The position numbers were made by a program, and so were the translations under genes. 64,000 nucleotides of DNA from an uncultured Eubacteriales bacterium (GTDB taxonomy: Bacteria; Bacillota; Clostridia; Christensenellales; UBA1242), in assembly GCA_900551855.1 (NCBI GenBank), contig URXM01000002.1, forward strand, positions 62,001-126,000, written 5' to 3'. The notes under the pieces were generated by a model. The model was given only the letters and a program-made list of their open reading frames with translations, had not been told where the DNA came from and made no database searches. Of this stretch, positions 62,921-64,000 are shown one piece after another; within the stretch, counting starts at the first letter, position 1; every line of letters starts with the position of its first letter.

Positions 62921-62949
62921 ATTATAAACGATAAACCGTTTTGTGTCAA
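62921..62949 (-). promoter_or_regulatory. Perfect consensus promoter, leaderless
   Basis: TTGACA (62944-62949), 17 bp, TATAAT (62921-62926). The ATG at 62914 is 6 nt past the -10, so transcription should start at the codon itself. Confidence 0.85.
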
Positions 62950-63072
62950 CTTTAAACACAACCAAAATCTTTGCGAGGGGGATGTTTTTAGCAGTTATAT
63001 ATATTTATATATAAATTATTAGAAATTCCTTATTTTTTCACTTGCTTAATGAAGATAAAAAATGTATAATTA

Positions 63073-63085
63073 TTTTGTCGAAAAA
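63073..63085 (+). promoter_or_regulatory. 0A-box-like site upstream of the last gene
   Basis: TTTTGTCGAAAAA, a close match to the Spo0A box (core TGTCGAA). GATAAT, a possible -10, follows about 23 bp after TTGTCG, a spacing reminiscent of Spo0A-activated promoters. Binding is inferred. Confidence 0.45.
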
Positions 63086-63181
63086 GGCAAACAATATTTT
63101 AGAGATAATGTTCTTAATTGTTAAATTTGTGTTTGGACTGTTTGCCTAGACTTTATGTCAATTTTAGAAAATGGAGTTTGT

Positions 63182-64000
63182 ATGAAAAAGAGAGGAGTTC
63201 TCAGTCTTTGGAAAGTTATCATACTTGTTATAGTCGGAATTATTGGAGTCGCAGGAGTGTCTGTGCTTTCTCTTTATTTAATGGGAAAGTTTGATGAAAC
63301 TTTTGTTGAACCAGAAAATATTAGTTTTGTTAAACAGATTGATGAGGGATCTGGCTATTATAACGAAACATTGGGACAATATGAAGTTGCCTCCAATTTT
63401 GAAATGACTATTACCACAACAACAGAGAATGTAACTGAAAAGAAAATCACATTGTCTTTGGCTGGTGGTAGTGTTTTGAATGGTTATGTAAGTGATGGAA
63501 TTATTACTGTTCCTCAAGAAGTTGAAATAAACAAACCATTCACTGTTTCTTTAGATACAGAATACAACGCAGACTCTCACATAATGGAAGATTGGATTGT
63601 TGGCGGTAAATCTGTTTTGACTGCAAAATCTACCAACGTTTTGATTTCAGCTGAAACAACTACTATTTGTGTTGATGTCCCAGTACACAGCATTGATGTT
63701 CAAGTGTCAGGAACAGATCAAACTGGAGATGTTCAAGATGTTGTAATTGGAACTTCATTTAATTTGGATACAATTTTCTATCCAGAACAAAGCAAGTATC
63801 TCTTCTCTGATTCTACAAGAGAAAAAGAAATTTTTTATACTTTCACATCTTCTTATATTTCTTATGACTGGGAAAGTGAAACATTCTTTGCCAACCAAAG
63901 AAGTGGAAATAATACAGACTCAATAACTGTTTATACTTTTGCAAATTCATATTATCAAAAACAAGTGATGGACATGTATTCTTCTATTACTGATAGAGAA
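63182..64000 (+). CDS. Membrane-anchored surface protein (3' end outside window)
   Basis: At least 273 residues, open to the edge. ATG with GGAG about 7 nt upstream. The start MKKRGVLSLWK and a hydrophobic helix (VIILVIVGIIGVAGVSVLSL) give an uncleaved anchor or signal peptide. The visible outside part is rich in Thr, Ser, Val and Ile with beta-type patterns (FEMTITTTTENVTEK, KITLSLAGGS), like Ig-like surface proteins. No repeat or enzymatic motif is seen yet. A Spo0A-box-like site lies about 100 bp upstream. Confidence 0.8.
   Translation, partial: MKKRGVLSLWKVIILVIVGIIGVAGVSVLSLYLMGKFDETFVEPENISFVKQIDEGSGYYNETLGQYEVASNFEMTITTTTENVTEKKITLSLAGGSVLNGYVSDGIITVPQEVEINKPFTVSLDTEYNADSHIMEDWIVGGKSVLTAKSTNVLISAETTTICVDVPVHSIDVQVSGTDQTGDVQDVVIGTSFNLDTIFYPEQSKYLFSDSTREKEIFYTFTSSYISYDWESETFFANQRSGNNTDSITVYTFANSYYQKQVMDMYSSITDRE

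Overview
The window comes from a low-GC, strictly anaerobic Gram-positive (Bacillota, Clostridia-like) chromosome around its replication origin. The signs are the core set dnaA, dnaN, recF, rpmH, rnpA, yidD, yidC, jag, mnmE, mnmG, rsmG, parA, parB with three perfect parS sites; a T-box leader on glycyl-tRNA synthetase; anaerobic NrdD/NrdG with tandem NrdR boxes; superoxide reductase plus rubrerythrin; and strong AGGAGG ribosome sites. No species can be named. An uncultured gut Clostridia lineage is plausible, given the huge InlB/Flg_new-repeat surface protein, a GH29 fucosidase and type III glutamine synthetase, but this is inference.

Layout. 1-5.3 kb: 5' part of a giant repeat surface protein (minus strand) behind a perfect consensus promoter. 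5.9-13 kb: ZIP metal transporter, nrdD-nrdG-dut operon, superoxide reductase, a stand-alone Spo0A effector-domain protein and two unknown genes. 13.2-21 kb: tRNA-Ser, rubrerythrin, parS cluster, parB-parA-rsmG-mnmG-mnmE-jag. 21.1-42.5 kb: a block of about 21 kb of metabolic and accessory genes that separates jag from yidC, which are usually neighbours: a kinase, a dehydrogenase, tRNA-Ser, a fucosidase, a decayed LRR gene, a pyrophosphatase, glnN with an attenuator-like leader, an acetyltransferase, a helicase-nuclease, an ene-reductase, a second Spo0A-C protein, a protease-like protein, the aconitase X pair, an EEP hydrolase, folD and an amidase. 42.5-47.7 kb: yidC-yidD-rnpA-rpmH-dnaN-oriC-dnaA, all leftward. 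47.8-57.3 kb: recF, a giant CvpA-like membrane protein, a small division cluster (rsmH, FtsL-position protein, PBP), a zinc peptidase and small membrane proteins, mostly rightward. 57.3-63 kb: GT2 glycosyltransferase, glyQS with T-box, ABC-F protein and an unknown gene, leftward. 63.2 kb to the end: start of a second membrane-anchored surface protein.

How it fits together. Core genes point away from a DnaA-box cluster between dnaA and dnaN (about 46.15-46.29 kb), so forks leave in both directions from there. Relative to the textbook order the dnaA-dnaN pair is flipped: dnaA faces away from recF, and rpmH lies downstream of dnaN. The parABS locus sits about 32 kb from the origin. Two paralogous Spo0A DNA-binding domains without receivers, together with 0A-box-like TGTCGAA sites near one of them and before the last gene, suggest a small Spo0A-related regulon. 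At least four genes (GH29, recF, the zinc peptidase and the unknown gene at 62.9 kb) appear to start at or next to the transcription start, without a ribosome-binding site.
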